A stretch of 64,000 nt of DNA from Leucocoprinus leucothites. Taxonomy: Eukaryota; Basidiomycota; Agaricomycetes; Agaricales; Agaricaceae. A program made the position numbers and the translations under genes. This document shows, one piece after another, positions 1 to 11,600 of this stretch (position 1 is its first letter; each line of letters begins with the position of its first letter). Below the pieces are notes generated by a model, which was not told where the DNA came from, made no database searches, and saw only the letters and a program-made list of their open reading frames with translations. The DNA lies in NCBI GenBank assembly GCA_013368445.1, contig JAACJO010000002.1, positions 744,001 to 808,000 on the forward strand, in the 5' to 3' direction.

Positions 1-2531
1 GCAAAAGCCAAGGCTGCTCGACCTGAAGACTTCATGGACGAGGAGGACCTTCAAGAACTCCGGGAAAGTAGGACAATTGTGGATACTACTCAAGAAATGG
101 ATCTGACTGGAGGGACTGCGGCCGAATTTGCCAAGCGTCAAGGAGGCGATGATCATGAACAGGAGTACGGAGATCTTGTTTGATTTCATGCATACTTCCG
201 CTCATTTTAGTTTTAGTGGTATTGTCCATGCTCTTCAATCTACCCTACTCCCTCCTCCAACTGATTCCGTCGGTGCACAAATACTGAAGAAAATGGGATG
301 GCGAGTTGGGAGTGGAATAGGCCCTCGAGTGTCGCTCCGGCAACGTAGGCTGCAGGATCTCCAGTCGTCATCTCCCTATGGAACAAGAGCAGCCATCGAT
401 GATATCAAAATCACGGAGGAAGACGAAGAAGGCAACAAGCATACATATGCACCACGAGATACTCCCGTCCTAATCGTTGAAAGAAAAGACAATGCTCACG
501 GTCTTGGTTATCGACCTGGTATGACGCTTCACGACAGCCTAGGTTCATCCAACCAGAGAGGTTCTGGTGACCCTCGAATATCAGGTTCGTTCTGTCTTGC
601 TCCCCTGTCTATCTTACCTGATTTTTAAATAGCTGGGTTTGGTCTCGGAGCCCTAAACGATGCTGATGAAGATGACCTTGATGTATACGATGGCGACTTC
701 AAATCAGCCAGGAATCGACTAGCGTATGACGCCCAACATGTAGATGATGTTTTGGTTTTAGGTGGTAAGACCAGTGTTTCCAGGCTGGACAAGGTAAATT
801 CACGAGCTATCACCATCAAGCTCCCACTGAACCAACATAGAGACCCGTCACATCGCATTCTGCGACTTTCCGGGATGGTAGTAGAGTGCTATCAGGGTTT
901 GTACTTTCCGAAAAGCCTGTGATGGAAGAACGATGGTTCCCACTCTCAGATATCCCGCCGGGTTGGAAACCAAATCCTCAGCGTATCTGGGAGGAGAACA
1001 AAGAGAATATAGCGAAGCATGAAACTCAGCAAGAGCCGCTCCCTCATGAGAAGTGGAAAGCGTCAACAATGACGGCTGGCGAAGTAAGGCATTATTATTT
1101 TCCCTCCATGATATTATTCTAATGCCCTCAAAGCGAGGTACCATACTGGGTGAAGCACCTCTAAATGCTGGGCCTCGTTCAGTATTTGATTATCTGTCCG
1201 AGAAGGATCGCGAAAGGCTCAAAACAATAGCTGCTACTGCCGCCTCTGGTGGACCACTCGCCGCTCCGCCATTTTCGATGCCTCGAACAGAGCCTCACAT
1301 AGCAGAAGCTGCCCTCAAAGGCTTTCAACCTTTCACTTCCGAACCCGCAAAACAAGAAAGGTATATCACCTATCTGCGATCACAAGTCAGCTCGGACGCT
1401 CCGCCCCTGCGAGCACTGCCAAACCAACGGCCCGATGAATTTCAGAAAGAGGTTGAAGATTACGCGAAAGCTGCGACGATATTCAAGCCTGTATCGGGCG
1501 CGATGGCCGGTCGGTTTCAGACTGCAACGCATATTGATCAAGGGCCAAAAATACATGAAGGGTTGCACCAACCCACCACCGCCGAACTAGAAGCTTTGGA
1601 AGAGAAGCGGAGGAAAGAGGAGGAAGAGAAGCTAAGCCCACAGGCGCATGCAGCTAAGCTTGGGATGTATGGACCTATGACGCGGGAGGTGAAGTCATGG
1701 CAGCCGGCGCGCCTGCTATGCAAAAGATTTGGCTTGAGGGAGCCAGAAATGTCCCAAGAAGATATAGACGCAAGCTCAAGTTCAACAAAAGACCCTTCGT
1801 TCACCACATCAGAAGCAGAGGAGGCTTTCCGCCAAGCTGCTGGTTCGAATACCGGGGCTTCGTCCTCGCAACAAACCGATTCAAACGGATCCCGAAACTT
1901 AGCCAACATCGGGCTTGGGGAAGATGAAACTCAGGGGCGAGACACATTAACGTATCAGCGGCCTGCGATGGATGTCTTCAAGGCAATTTTTGCCAGTGAC
2001 GATGAAGATAGTGACGATGAGAAGGTTGATGACGAAAAGCCTGAGGCTCCCGCTGATGAGCCAGAAGCAGTGACCAGCAATACCGCTCCTCTACCCTCTC
2101 ATTCTCTGCTGGATGACGGCCCAGTGGATTTGTCTAACTTCAAACCCACTTTCAAACCACGCACGGGCAAAGCGAAGAAAGAAAACGAGGAAGATCGTAG
2201 CAAGTCAAAGAAAGACAAGAAGGAGAAGAAGGAGAAGAAAAAGAAGGGGAAGAAAGGGGCTATGGTGTCATTTGACGTAGAAGATGCTGATGAAGAACCA
2301 TCGCTGGATGTCTTCAAGGAACCACCAAAGAGGAGAAGAAAGGATCACAAGCGGCACGATGACGATGACGATGGAATGTGGGTCGAAAAGCCACCACCAC
2401 AGATTGTCAAGACCTTGCCAGTAGTGTCAGGGCAACCGCAAGCCTCGCCAGCGGCAAATACGGCTGATTCGGTCGATGGAGTAGATGCTGGGTCCCGTAA
2501 GGGTCGCAAACGCGCAATTGATTTTTTGTAG
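1..2531 (+). CDS. G-patch protein, GPATCH1/TOUGH family (5' partial)
   Basis: This is the C-terminal part of a GPATCH1-like nuclear protein, a family tied to spliceosomes and RNA processing. The start lies before the window. Model exons are <1..164, 211..584, 633..793, 841..1083 and 1134..2531, all phase-consistent and giving at least 779 residues. The family signature is visible early: LLPPPTDSVGAQILKKMGW followed by G-x-G-I-G-P, the G-patch-like core. The family's GFGLGALND and VLSGFVLSEKP blocks follow, then in the last exon the stretch around LTYQRPAMDVFKAIFASDD. The C-terminus is acidic and lysine-rich, with KKDKKEKKEKKKKGKK-type runs, as expected for a nuclear RNA-associated protein. 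It converges with MAK11, with only 49 bp between the two stops. Family assignment is strong; the function is known only from homologues. Confidence 0.9.
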
Positions 2532-2580
2532 ATCTGGTTCAAGTATACTATACTAGACACTATATGTGTGTAGTACATAT

Positions 2581-4181
2581 CTAATCCTCTTCCGCTTCCT
2601 CCTCTTCCTCCTCCTCCACTTCGGCTTCATCCTCTTCATCCTCCTCATGACTGTTAGAGTCCATCTCACCAAACTCATCACTATCATCTTCACCTGAACC
2701 TTCATCCTCATCGTATTTACGTTTTCCATTCGTTGCTTTACTTTCGGAAACGTCACCATCTGCAAGGGTGACGCATGTAAGACGCGTCCCCTTAGTATCA
2801 TACTCTGCATCGGCCTTGATCTCCGTCACTTCGCTGGAGGTAGCAGGCACCGAATGAAGGTCGAACAGACGAATCTTGCCGTCAGTACAAACGGTGGTCA
2901 CCACTGTTGTTGAGGTCCGGCTACAAGAGGGTGGGAGAGCGATCCTCAGGGTTTGGATAGCCTTCACTCTAAAGAAGCATACTTTGGTCAATGGAAGACA
3001 ATAGAGGTGCAGGGGTAGAACCTGTTGCCATGACCGATCATTTGAGCGATGATAGAGGGTAGCCGGGAGGCATCTTCGGGCATATCGTATACCGAAAGTT
3101 TCTTATCTTCTGCACCCACCAGGAGGACTTCGTCTTCACCCAAGACGCGTTTACAGAATTTGACATCGTGAACCCGAGAGGGATGTTGGATGGTGTGGAG
3201 AAGTGTCATTTCCTGTGAAAACCGTTTAGAAAGGGTTGTTTCCGACAAGCGGGAGTAGCATACGGTGTTGTAAATGTCAATTGTTGACCCCGACTGCACG
3301 GCGAAAAGTTTTCCATCTACCGACCACCGAACAATCTCTCCCTCTGGGAGGTCATGTCAACTCATATCAATTTGACCGGTGCTCGGAGACGTACCTTTCC
3401 CGAGTTTTGTGCTAGCCACGCCCTTGCCCCGCATGAGATCCCACATCCTCAGTGCCCTGTCTTTTCCGACACTCAACGCAACTTTGCCTGAGGGATGTAC
3501 GGACATGGAATTTACCCGTCCCTTATGACCCTTCAACGTACGAAGGACGGCCCAATCTCGGGCGCGAAACAGACACAGAGTACCATCCTCCGAAGCGGAA
3601 AGCAAGTGCGAACGAGATGGGAATGTGAGGTGTGTTATGGAACCTGAGGTAATAGTGAGCCGGCGCTTGGATAAGATAGGTGTGGAGAAATATAAACCTT
3701 CATGGTGCATTAAACCACCGATTTCTTTCCGTCTTCGTAGATCCCAAACTTTGATGATTTCATCTGCACTTCCGGTAGCGAGCCATTTGCCACCTTGAGG
3801 AGATGACGCAACGGCTTTTATGCATGATACATGAGCGGGGAAAGCAAAGATTGGTTTGAGATGGAATTGCAGTTTTGCATCGTCCGAATAAGTCGTCTTT
3901 CCCTCGACACCGTAGAGAAGTTTTTCATATGACCCAGCAACGATCTTAAAAGTAGATGGTAGGTCTTCGTTGATTGAGTCGATGCCCAGTGGGTTTGTCT
4001 CTTTTGCCTTGCCCTTATTTTTAGGTGGAGGAACCACTTCTTCCACTAGGGTGACCTTTTTCTTTTGTGAGGGTTCTTTTGCGGATGTGGGTTCAGCAAA
4101 TCTAGCGCGAGGTTTCTTTGCATTTGTCTCCGTGCGAGGTTTCTTGGTAGGGCGATCTGCCTGGGTGGAGGTTCTGGCCAT
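2581..4181 (-). CDS. MAK11: WD40 ribosome biogenesis factor, MAK11/PAK1IP1 family
   Basis: This predicted nucleolar WD40 protein acts in 60S pre-ribosome assembly in yeast. Exons on the minus strand are 4181..3395, 3343..3022 and 2968..2581, giving 498 residues in a closed frame. Family-specific text is visible: FKIVAGSYEKLLYGVEG, then AFPAHVSCIKAVA, LATGSADEIIKVWDL, HLLSASEDGTLCLF, LKGHKGRVNSMSVHPSGKVAL and LRMWDLMRGKG, which are successive WD blades. The N-terminal ~70 residues are basic (MARTSTQADRPTKKPR). The C-terminus is a long acidic tail of glutamate and aspartate, typical of nucleolar factors. The start at 4181 was chosen because a further in-frame ATG at 4322 would overlap the neighbouring GatA coding region. 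The second intron begins GTTCTA, a weak donor, but it gives the conserved GNRVKAIQTL join. Confidence 0.92.
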
Positions 4182-4298
4182 TTTGATGAAGAGGGCATTT
4201 ACAACTTTTTTGTGATGGGATCTTTCGTTTGTGGTTGTTTGATCGACGTCATTCCAGCAATTCACCGAACTCTTCCTTCTTTCCAACACTGGCGTATT
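4182..4298. promoter_or_regulatory. Short divergent promoter between MAK11 and GatA
   Basis: Only 117 bp separates the two chosen start codons, which point away from each other. All promoter and 5' leader elements of both genes must sit here or inside coding sequence. I see no convincing TATA box. The pairing joins cytosolic ribosome assembly with mitochondrial translation, so shared control is plausible, but that is inference. Confidence 0.55.
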
Positions 4299-6280
4299 AT
4301 GAGCTCGCGCCTTATTACTCAACGGCTATCTAATTCAAGACGTTGTCTGAATACTGCTGCTACAAATCAGTGGAGACAAACCATTGCTGAGAAAAACCCA
4401 ACAATAAATGCTCTCGTGTGCTCTACACCTCCACCTGATGCTCCTCTGTGCCATGGCCCACTCGCAGGCGTCGCTGTTGCCGTAAAGGACAATATCGCGA
4501 CGTACGACTCCCCAACGACGTGCTCCTCTCTTATGCTTGACGGTGGGCTTCCATCTTGCCTCTAGATCCCTTAAATCGTTTAACTCTGTAACTCAGGATT
4601 CACTTCGCCTTTCGATGCGACGGCGGTAAAATTATTACGCGAGGCTGGCGCAGATATCATCGGAAAAGCGAACTGTGATGAGTTTGGCATGGGGTAGGGT
4701 TAAAATATTTTCGTTAAACGCGTATTGAACCCATTAAACACAATAGGTCGCTCAACAAATACTCTCATCACGGACCTACAATCAACCCATATGAACATCC
4801 TTCAGGGCAAACAGAAAAAAGATACCCGGGAGGTAGCTCGGGTGGAAGTGCGGCGGCCGTTGCTTCTGGCGTGTGTCAAGTGTAAGTATTGACTCTAGAA
4901 TGCTGTTGTTCACGTGGAATGATTATTCAGGGCTTTAGGAACTGATACTGGCGGCTCTGTACGACTGCCAGCATCGTACTGCGGTGTTTCTGGACTGAAA
5001 CCTTCTTATGGACTTATCAGTCGGTAAACATATCGCGTTTATTCGACTCTGAATATGGTTGACCTCCGTCTTTAGGTGGGGAGTAATATCGTATGCGGAC
5101 AGTCTGGATTGTGTCGGTGTTCTTGCAAAGACTGTTCATGACATTCGACGGACATTCGGTAAGTTCGAGCGATTATTGATTGCCTGAAAGAAGACTGACC
5201 ACTCAAAAAGAGGTCATCGCCACTTATGATGCGAGAGACCCAACATCAGCGAACACCAACGCAAGGACACGTTCTTCGGAAGCAGTGGAAGCGCGTCTGA
5301 CGCGCTGGACTAGTGACAGAAAAGCTGGAAAACCTCTTCACAACATCCGAGTTGGAATTCCACAGGTCAGTAACACGTAGCTTACAAAATTATCAAAACC
5401 CATATCTGGGATCCAGGAATTCTTCCCTTCGGAATTGTCATCGTCGATCATAAACCCAGTGCGGAATGTTATTCGATCGCTTCGAGATCAAGGCGCTTCC
5501 ATAGTACCAGTCTCCCTACCATCAACGTCGTTTGCGTTGAGCTCGTACTACGTCCTAGCCAGTGCTGAAGCCAGCAGTAATCTCGCTAGATATGATGGTA
5601 TTCAGTATGGTATGTTGTGTGTCCATTTCAGCCCCAGGATCAAAGGGACTCATAAGATCGAAAAGGTTGCCATGTACGACCACCGCTCGGTAGCGATATT
5701 ACTAAAACATCCAAGAACTACGCTCTCTCTAGAACAAAAGGATTCGGTCCAGAAGTCAAGAGGCGAATCTTGTTGGGAACCTACGCCTTGACGGCAGAGT
5801 AATTACCATCTCATCAATTTTTTCTATCTATCTTCCAACTCACTACATTCTCATCACTTCACCAGTGCTTTTGACAACTATTTCCTCCAGGCTCAGCGAG
5901 TCCGACAACATGTCCGCGATGACTTTAACCGAATCTTCTCGTTACCAAACTTTTATTTCATGGATCCCGTATCCCAACAACAGCATCAACATAGCGCAGA
6001 TCAAGTGGACATCTTGATACACTCGTCAGCAATTCGAACTGCACCTCCGATCGATGATGTTGATGAGAACAAAGATGATGATTTGAGTTCGTATGTTCAA
6101 GATGTGTTGACGGTGCCTGCGTCACTTGCTGGGATACCTGCGTTGAGTGTTCCGGTGCCGAAAAGGTTTTTGGATCCGCAAGGGGATGGGTGGCCTATTG
6201 GTGTTAGTGTGGTTGGGCAGTGGGGGTCGGATGAGTTGGTTATGAGAGTTGGAAAGATAGTTGAACGACTGGGGCAGTGA
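4299..6280 (+). CDS. HER2: Mitochondrial glutamyl-tRNA(Gln) amidotransferase subunit A
   Basis: This is the amidase subunit of the mitochondrial GatCAB/GatFAB complex, which converts Glu-tRNA(Gln) to Gln-tRNA(Gln). Nine exons are called: 4299..4542, 4597..4693, 4747..4881, 4931..5023, 5076..5158, 5211..5365, 5417..5609, 5666..5798 and 5866..6280. They give 515 residues, normal for the family. The start at 4299 gives a basic presequence ([19 protein letters not shown]) suited to mitochondrial import; an upstream ATG at 4212 does not. Amidase-signature residues are present: the lysine in VAVKDNIA, the serine-rich [16 protein letters not shown], and the nucleophile loop [16 protein letters not shown]. 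Later family blocks are [25 protein letters not shown] and [14 protein letters not shown] glutamine/histidine-rich insert precedes the last block. The 5666 exon boundary is the least certain. Confidence 0.93.
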
Positions 6281-8662
6281 TTTTCATTATATGTATGTCA
6301 GTTAATTTACTTGTCGTGTCACTTGGGTCTGGTTGAAACGTTGCTTGAATTGGAAGCCTTGAATGAGAGTGGACGGATTGGTCAACGGGTACCTCACAAG
6401 CTGGAGTTGTGTTTGACAAGTGATTTGAACGACGGATGGCAGAAGTCTCGGCATGTTTGTGGCAAAGGCGTCCATTCTCATTGAATTCATTCATGTCATC
6501 GCACTCAGGTTCTCTCCCGTTATGTGGTACCTCGATACCGGATCCTTTGACTTGAAAGGTTGATTCTGGGCGCTAGATACATGTATCATTCTGATCTCTC
6601 CCACATTCATTTCGGCACTACTATGCCGATGGCCTCTGTATTTGCGACACTGAGGCTGTTAGCTGTATATATCTGATACGCAGCTTAGCATGCTTGGAAG
6701 GAACGTTGTAGAAGAACATCTAGATCCTTACTCACTGAGTGGGTTTAGCTGCTTTTGAGGGAATCTTGTGAGCCTCTTTGTCCCCGTGTGTATTATGTGA
6801 GGGGATCGGCAGGACATGTGTATAGAGAAGCAGCTGCCTGTGGTGATGAGGTTTTCGGCATTATCAATCATTTGGGTTGATCTTTGAGGCGCTGAGCTGT
6901 TGGATATGGTATGGTGTGTCGCGTATGTTCTGGCATGTTGTGGAGAATATGTCAAGGTTACTGCTGTGGTGTACGTCATACTCGTTGCTGCGGTGTTAAG
7001 ATTTATTTGTGGGCCTTGAACTCGAATCTATCAATTCAAAATTGGCCAGCAGTTGTTCACGCGGGTCAGAGTTTTGGGTGAAGTGTGGGCTCGATGGCTT
7101 TAGTTGATGAGCTTTACGGTTTGTGTTGTTGGAATATATGGGCTCTGAAGCTGTTGGAAGGCTGTTGATGAAGGGCATTTTCTGTCATCTGAACATGATA
7201 GTACTTAAGATTGTTGAACAGCAACCGAGTCAACAGGGAATGGGCCGTTGCTGTCATGGTAAAAATACACTCTCGAGAAGTGAACAGAACATCAAGTCAA
7301 CTCGGAGACTGATGGGTCAACAAGACAAAGTCGACTTGGAAAAACAAATCATTTTATATATACAACTGTGGATTCATCGACATCTTTTAAATCCTATGAT
7401 GGGGTGATGTAAAGGAGCCCTTATGTTTCGGTGATGGCCGTGACCCGACCTGAGGGAACGATTTGAAATGATATTACTTACGTAACTGGCGATCGGATTC
7501 TGGAATGAAATGTATTGGGCCTCAAGTTGTAAAGGGATCTTGATATGAACCCAATGGAACAGGAAGAGCCGCATTTAGCCTGGATCGTTATGGGTGGCTG
7601 TTCTTAAGAGTCTTGGTGACTGCCTTGAAGCCGAGTGTTGTAATATTGGGATGGGATCGGTGGGATTGGAAATTTGGATTAAAAATCTTGGGATGGGATG
7701 TGGGTTTCGAGTTGTTGCCAGCAACGGGTCGGCGGATGGCGTTGGGAAGCAGCGTGATTTCTGGCAGAGGTTTTTTTTACAGTTGATACTACATATATAT
7801 TGTTGGGATACACATAGAATTGGAAGCTAAAGTGTGCATCATGTTCATATATGACCGGGGCTACGGAAGGTTGAAAGGATGTATGCCTTATATGTACAAG
7901 ATGGGGGGTTAGGCGATGTCGTATGAAAGAAGGGCCGAAGACGGCGAAGTTTGGAAAGATCAGATGGAGCTTGATTGAGAGCTTACCAGCAAGATGGTGG
8001 GCTTCTTGGGCTTGAGCCGTTGACTCAATGGATCATCTGCGGTAGAGCAGTGTGTTGAGGCGATATGGGCATATCATCATTATCATTACCATCATCATCA
8101 GTTGTGGCATGCAGAGATGATTGAGGAGAGACGCCGTGCGATCATTTGACCAGCGGACTTGAAGAAGCGGTGTTGCGATGCAATTTAGGGTCGTGGTTGG
8201 GAAAATTCTTCGTAAGCGCTTCTTTCCGAACGTTGTTCCATATCTGTCAGACGGTAGATCTGGTGGCACACACACACGCTTTGTAAGTAAGACTAGCTGC
8301 ATGTAACTCGACGAGGAGGCTCCAACTTAGTACAAGAAATAACATGGGCGTTCTTGGAGTCCGAGACGGAGAGACTGCGAGGAAGACAGGGGGTATGCGC
8401 GGAGAGATAGACCCTTTTTAGGGTCCACGTGGGGTGATCTCGATCGTGAGATCGTTGATTGCTTGTGTCATTTCGAGGATAATTTTGCGGGTAAATTCCA
8501 AATTTTGACTGCCCTCCGCGTGCCTTGCCACTGCTCCAAAAGAAAACCCTCAAGTCCTCGCTTCCCTTTGCTACTGACGCCCACAACCAAACTCATCCAT
8601 CCACTTTTCTCTTTCATACTCGTCCTGAATACTTATAACTACACACTCGTCTGCTTCCGGCC
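6281..8662. other. 2.4-kb stretch without a supported gene; probable long RXT3 leader/promoter
   Basis: No open frame here is longer than about 100 codons, and none shows a recognisable domain or a coherent splice model. The sequence holds short simple repeats, including a CAT/ATC-rich run near 8072-8102 and a (CA)n run near 8266-8277, plus several GGGATGGGAT-like motifs between 7640 and 7700. It most likely carries the GatA 3' end and a long upstream region or 5' leader of the RXT3-domain gene. A non-coding RNA cannot be ruled in or out from sequence alone. Confidence 0.5.
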
Positions 8663-11600
8663 ATGAATGTCGCTGCGCTTCTGCAGGGCTCGCCGTCTGA
8701 TGATTCGCACCGTCGCAGACAGCCCCAGCCACCGACTCCTCCTGGCAGTGGAAGCCAAGAACACGAAGAACGTGGCGCAAGTGGAGGAGGAGGGTCTGGA
8801 GGAGGAGAGCGAGGAGGTTCAGGAGGAGTAGAACGAGGAGAACGAGTCGAGAGAGGTGAGAGAGGAGGCGGGAACTGGGGCAGTTACGACCGCGACAGAA
8901 CTCGTGTGCAATCGCAGAACCAGAGCACCTGGCCGCCGCCGTATCCGCCCCGTGCCAGTCAGTCATCGCCGCCTACCCCGATATCAACTGACACTTCTCC
9001 GTATGCCCACCCCAAAGATGCCTCCTGGACACAGCCAGTTGGTAACCCATATCCTCCCGCCGCACCGCAGCCCCCGGGCTCCGCCCCGTATGACCCGCCT
9101 TCCTCCGTGTCCTCCGTGTCCTCCTCCCGTATGCGAACCAACTCGAATGCATCAGTCCATGGTCCGCCAACTACCGGTCCCGGTGTCCCGCCCCCCGCCC
9201 CTCCTGGCTCATCTTACATGCCACCGCCTCCCGACTACACTCATCCGTCGTCACATCACATGCACAAGTCCCAGCCGCCATCTGTCACGTCCACCCCTCT
9301 GTTCCCGACCCCCGTGCCCGTCGCCGGCCAGTCCCGCATCCCGATGTCGCATTCACCACCTATCGGTGGATCACCTTACGCGTCCGGCCCGCCCCCGCCC
9401 GCCTCGTCAACGCCACGCCGCCCTCAATCACAGCTTGCAACCCCACAGCCACCCCACGCTCACGGCCCGCCGTCGTCGCATCCATCCCCCGCGATGGCTT
9501 CGCTGCAGAACCCAGCCCTTCCGAGCAGTCCTTGGGGTCCCGGTGTCCCGGGTCCTGCCATGGTTGATGGGCGAGAAAGGGAGCTTCGTGATCGCACTCA
9601 TCCTACTCTGACAAGTGAGCGAGACAGAGACCGTGCTGACCGTGAGCGAGATATGAGCTTGCCTGTTCGTGACCGCGAACACGAATGGGGCAGCCCTCGT
9701 GAACAGCCACGCAGGAAACCCCAGCCTACAGGCCCAGGCATCCCTCCCCTTGCTGGTCCCGGCACAGGCGCACCTCCCCCTCTAGGCCCCGGCGTTCCCC
9801 CCATGGTTGGCCCAGGCATTCCTGGTAAGCTATTTTTCATTCAGAATATCCTACAGAATACTTTTTTCTCATCCAGGCTGGCTTCTAGATGACCCCCACA
9901 AAATTTCCACCACTTCAGCTCCAGGAAGTAGCGGACCCTCTCGCGCCCACTCGCGGTCTCAGCTCAGCAAAGACGACATGTTGGAGCATGGAAAGGACAT
10001 GGAGAGAGGACCCCGTATCCCAGAACGTGATCTGCCTCCCACTGGCCCCGGTCGAACACCCGACTACCCACCACCTCGCGACTATCCTTATCGCCGTGAA
10101 CCCGGCGAAATCCCTGCACCCATGCCCCCAAGTCGGAGAGACAGAGAGGAATACACTGGCCCCGGCGGTCCTGTAGGCAGTTCAAGACTCCCACCACCAC
10201 CAGCCGACTACCGCACATCCAGCGAATACGGACGCGAGCCGCCCCCTCCAGCAGATTACCGACGTGAACCGGCTGAATACCGACGACCAGTTGATCTGAG
10301 AGAGCCTCCGCCCCCACAGAGAGGGGAATACAGGAGGGAACCTCCCCCAGCCGATTACAGACGTGACCCGCCTCCCCCTACGGAATACCGAAGGGACGCA
10401 CCTCCACCAGTTGAATACCGAAGAGAGCTTCCCCCAGCCGAGTATCGTGACCACAGGCGCGAGCCATACCCACCCGCTGACTACCGTCGTGAGCCGCCTC
10501 CTCCAGGTGACTATCGACGTGATCCCCACCCACCTGGTATGTTTTGAAAAGCTGTCTTTGATTACCATTTGCTCATTTTACATGCAGACTATCGAACGCC
10601 CGTCGACTATCGTGACACCAGACGAGACTTGCAGCCTCCACCTGGTTCAGGACACAGCCCTGAAGTCTACCGGCGTGAACCCGAATATCGCCGCGAGCGC
10701 GAACCACAAGATTATCCCTCATCCCGTCGTAACTCCAATGAACACCGACGAGATCGAGACCGTATGATAATAGAAAGAGATATGATGAGAGAGCGAGAGA
10801 GAGAAGCAGATCTTCGTCGTGGTGACCCAGGATCCGGGCCAGGTATTCCCCCAGGTGAGCGCCAACCCAGACGTTCCCCACACCAAACCCGCGACATGGA
10901 CCGTGATCCTTACCTTCGACGGAGTGAAGACTACAGACGTGAACCTCCACCTGGCCAAGTCCCGCATGACTACCGTGGACCTCCACCACCCGAACCATAT
11001 CGTCCAGACTATCGACCACCGCCTGGCGAACATCGACGTGAACATCTTCCACCTCCTTCAGATTACCCTCCCCGACGTGACCATCACCCACATCCACAAG
11101 ACTACCGACGAGACGAGTATCCTCGACAACCTTCACATTCTCATGGACCCCCTGGACCTCCGCCACCACCAGTCCACCCTGGACAAGAAATGAGGGGTCC
11201 TCCACCTCCAGGACCTCCTGTTGACTATAGAGGACCCCCTGGCGACTACAGACGCGACGTACCTCCAGGCCCTCCACAAGAATATCGCCGAGACGTTCCA
11301 CCGCCAGCCGACTACCGTGGACCACCTGGGTCACTCCCTCCACCCGGTGATTATCCTCCAAGGCAAGGGCTACCACCTCACAGCTCCGACTATCGAGGTC
11401 GTGAGCCTGGAGAGGCTGCCACAGGTTCTGGTGGACGAGAGTATCCTCGTCGTGAACGCGAGAGAGAGCCTCATCCGAGAGACAGTGGAGAGTATTCAAG
11501 ACCGCCGCCTGGTGATTATCCTCCGCCAAGAAGAAGAGAGGAAGGCGGGGACCACATGAGTCGCACGGCACCACAGCCAAGTTCTATACCACCCGGGCCT

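Noticed and set aside
10573..11580. 335-codon open frame antisense to the RXT3 gene
   Set aside because: It lies opposite the repetitive P-P-x-D-Y-R-R region, where codon repetition keeps other frames open. The sense frame joins a recognisable RXT3 domain; the antisense frame has no domain.
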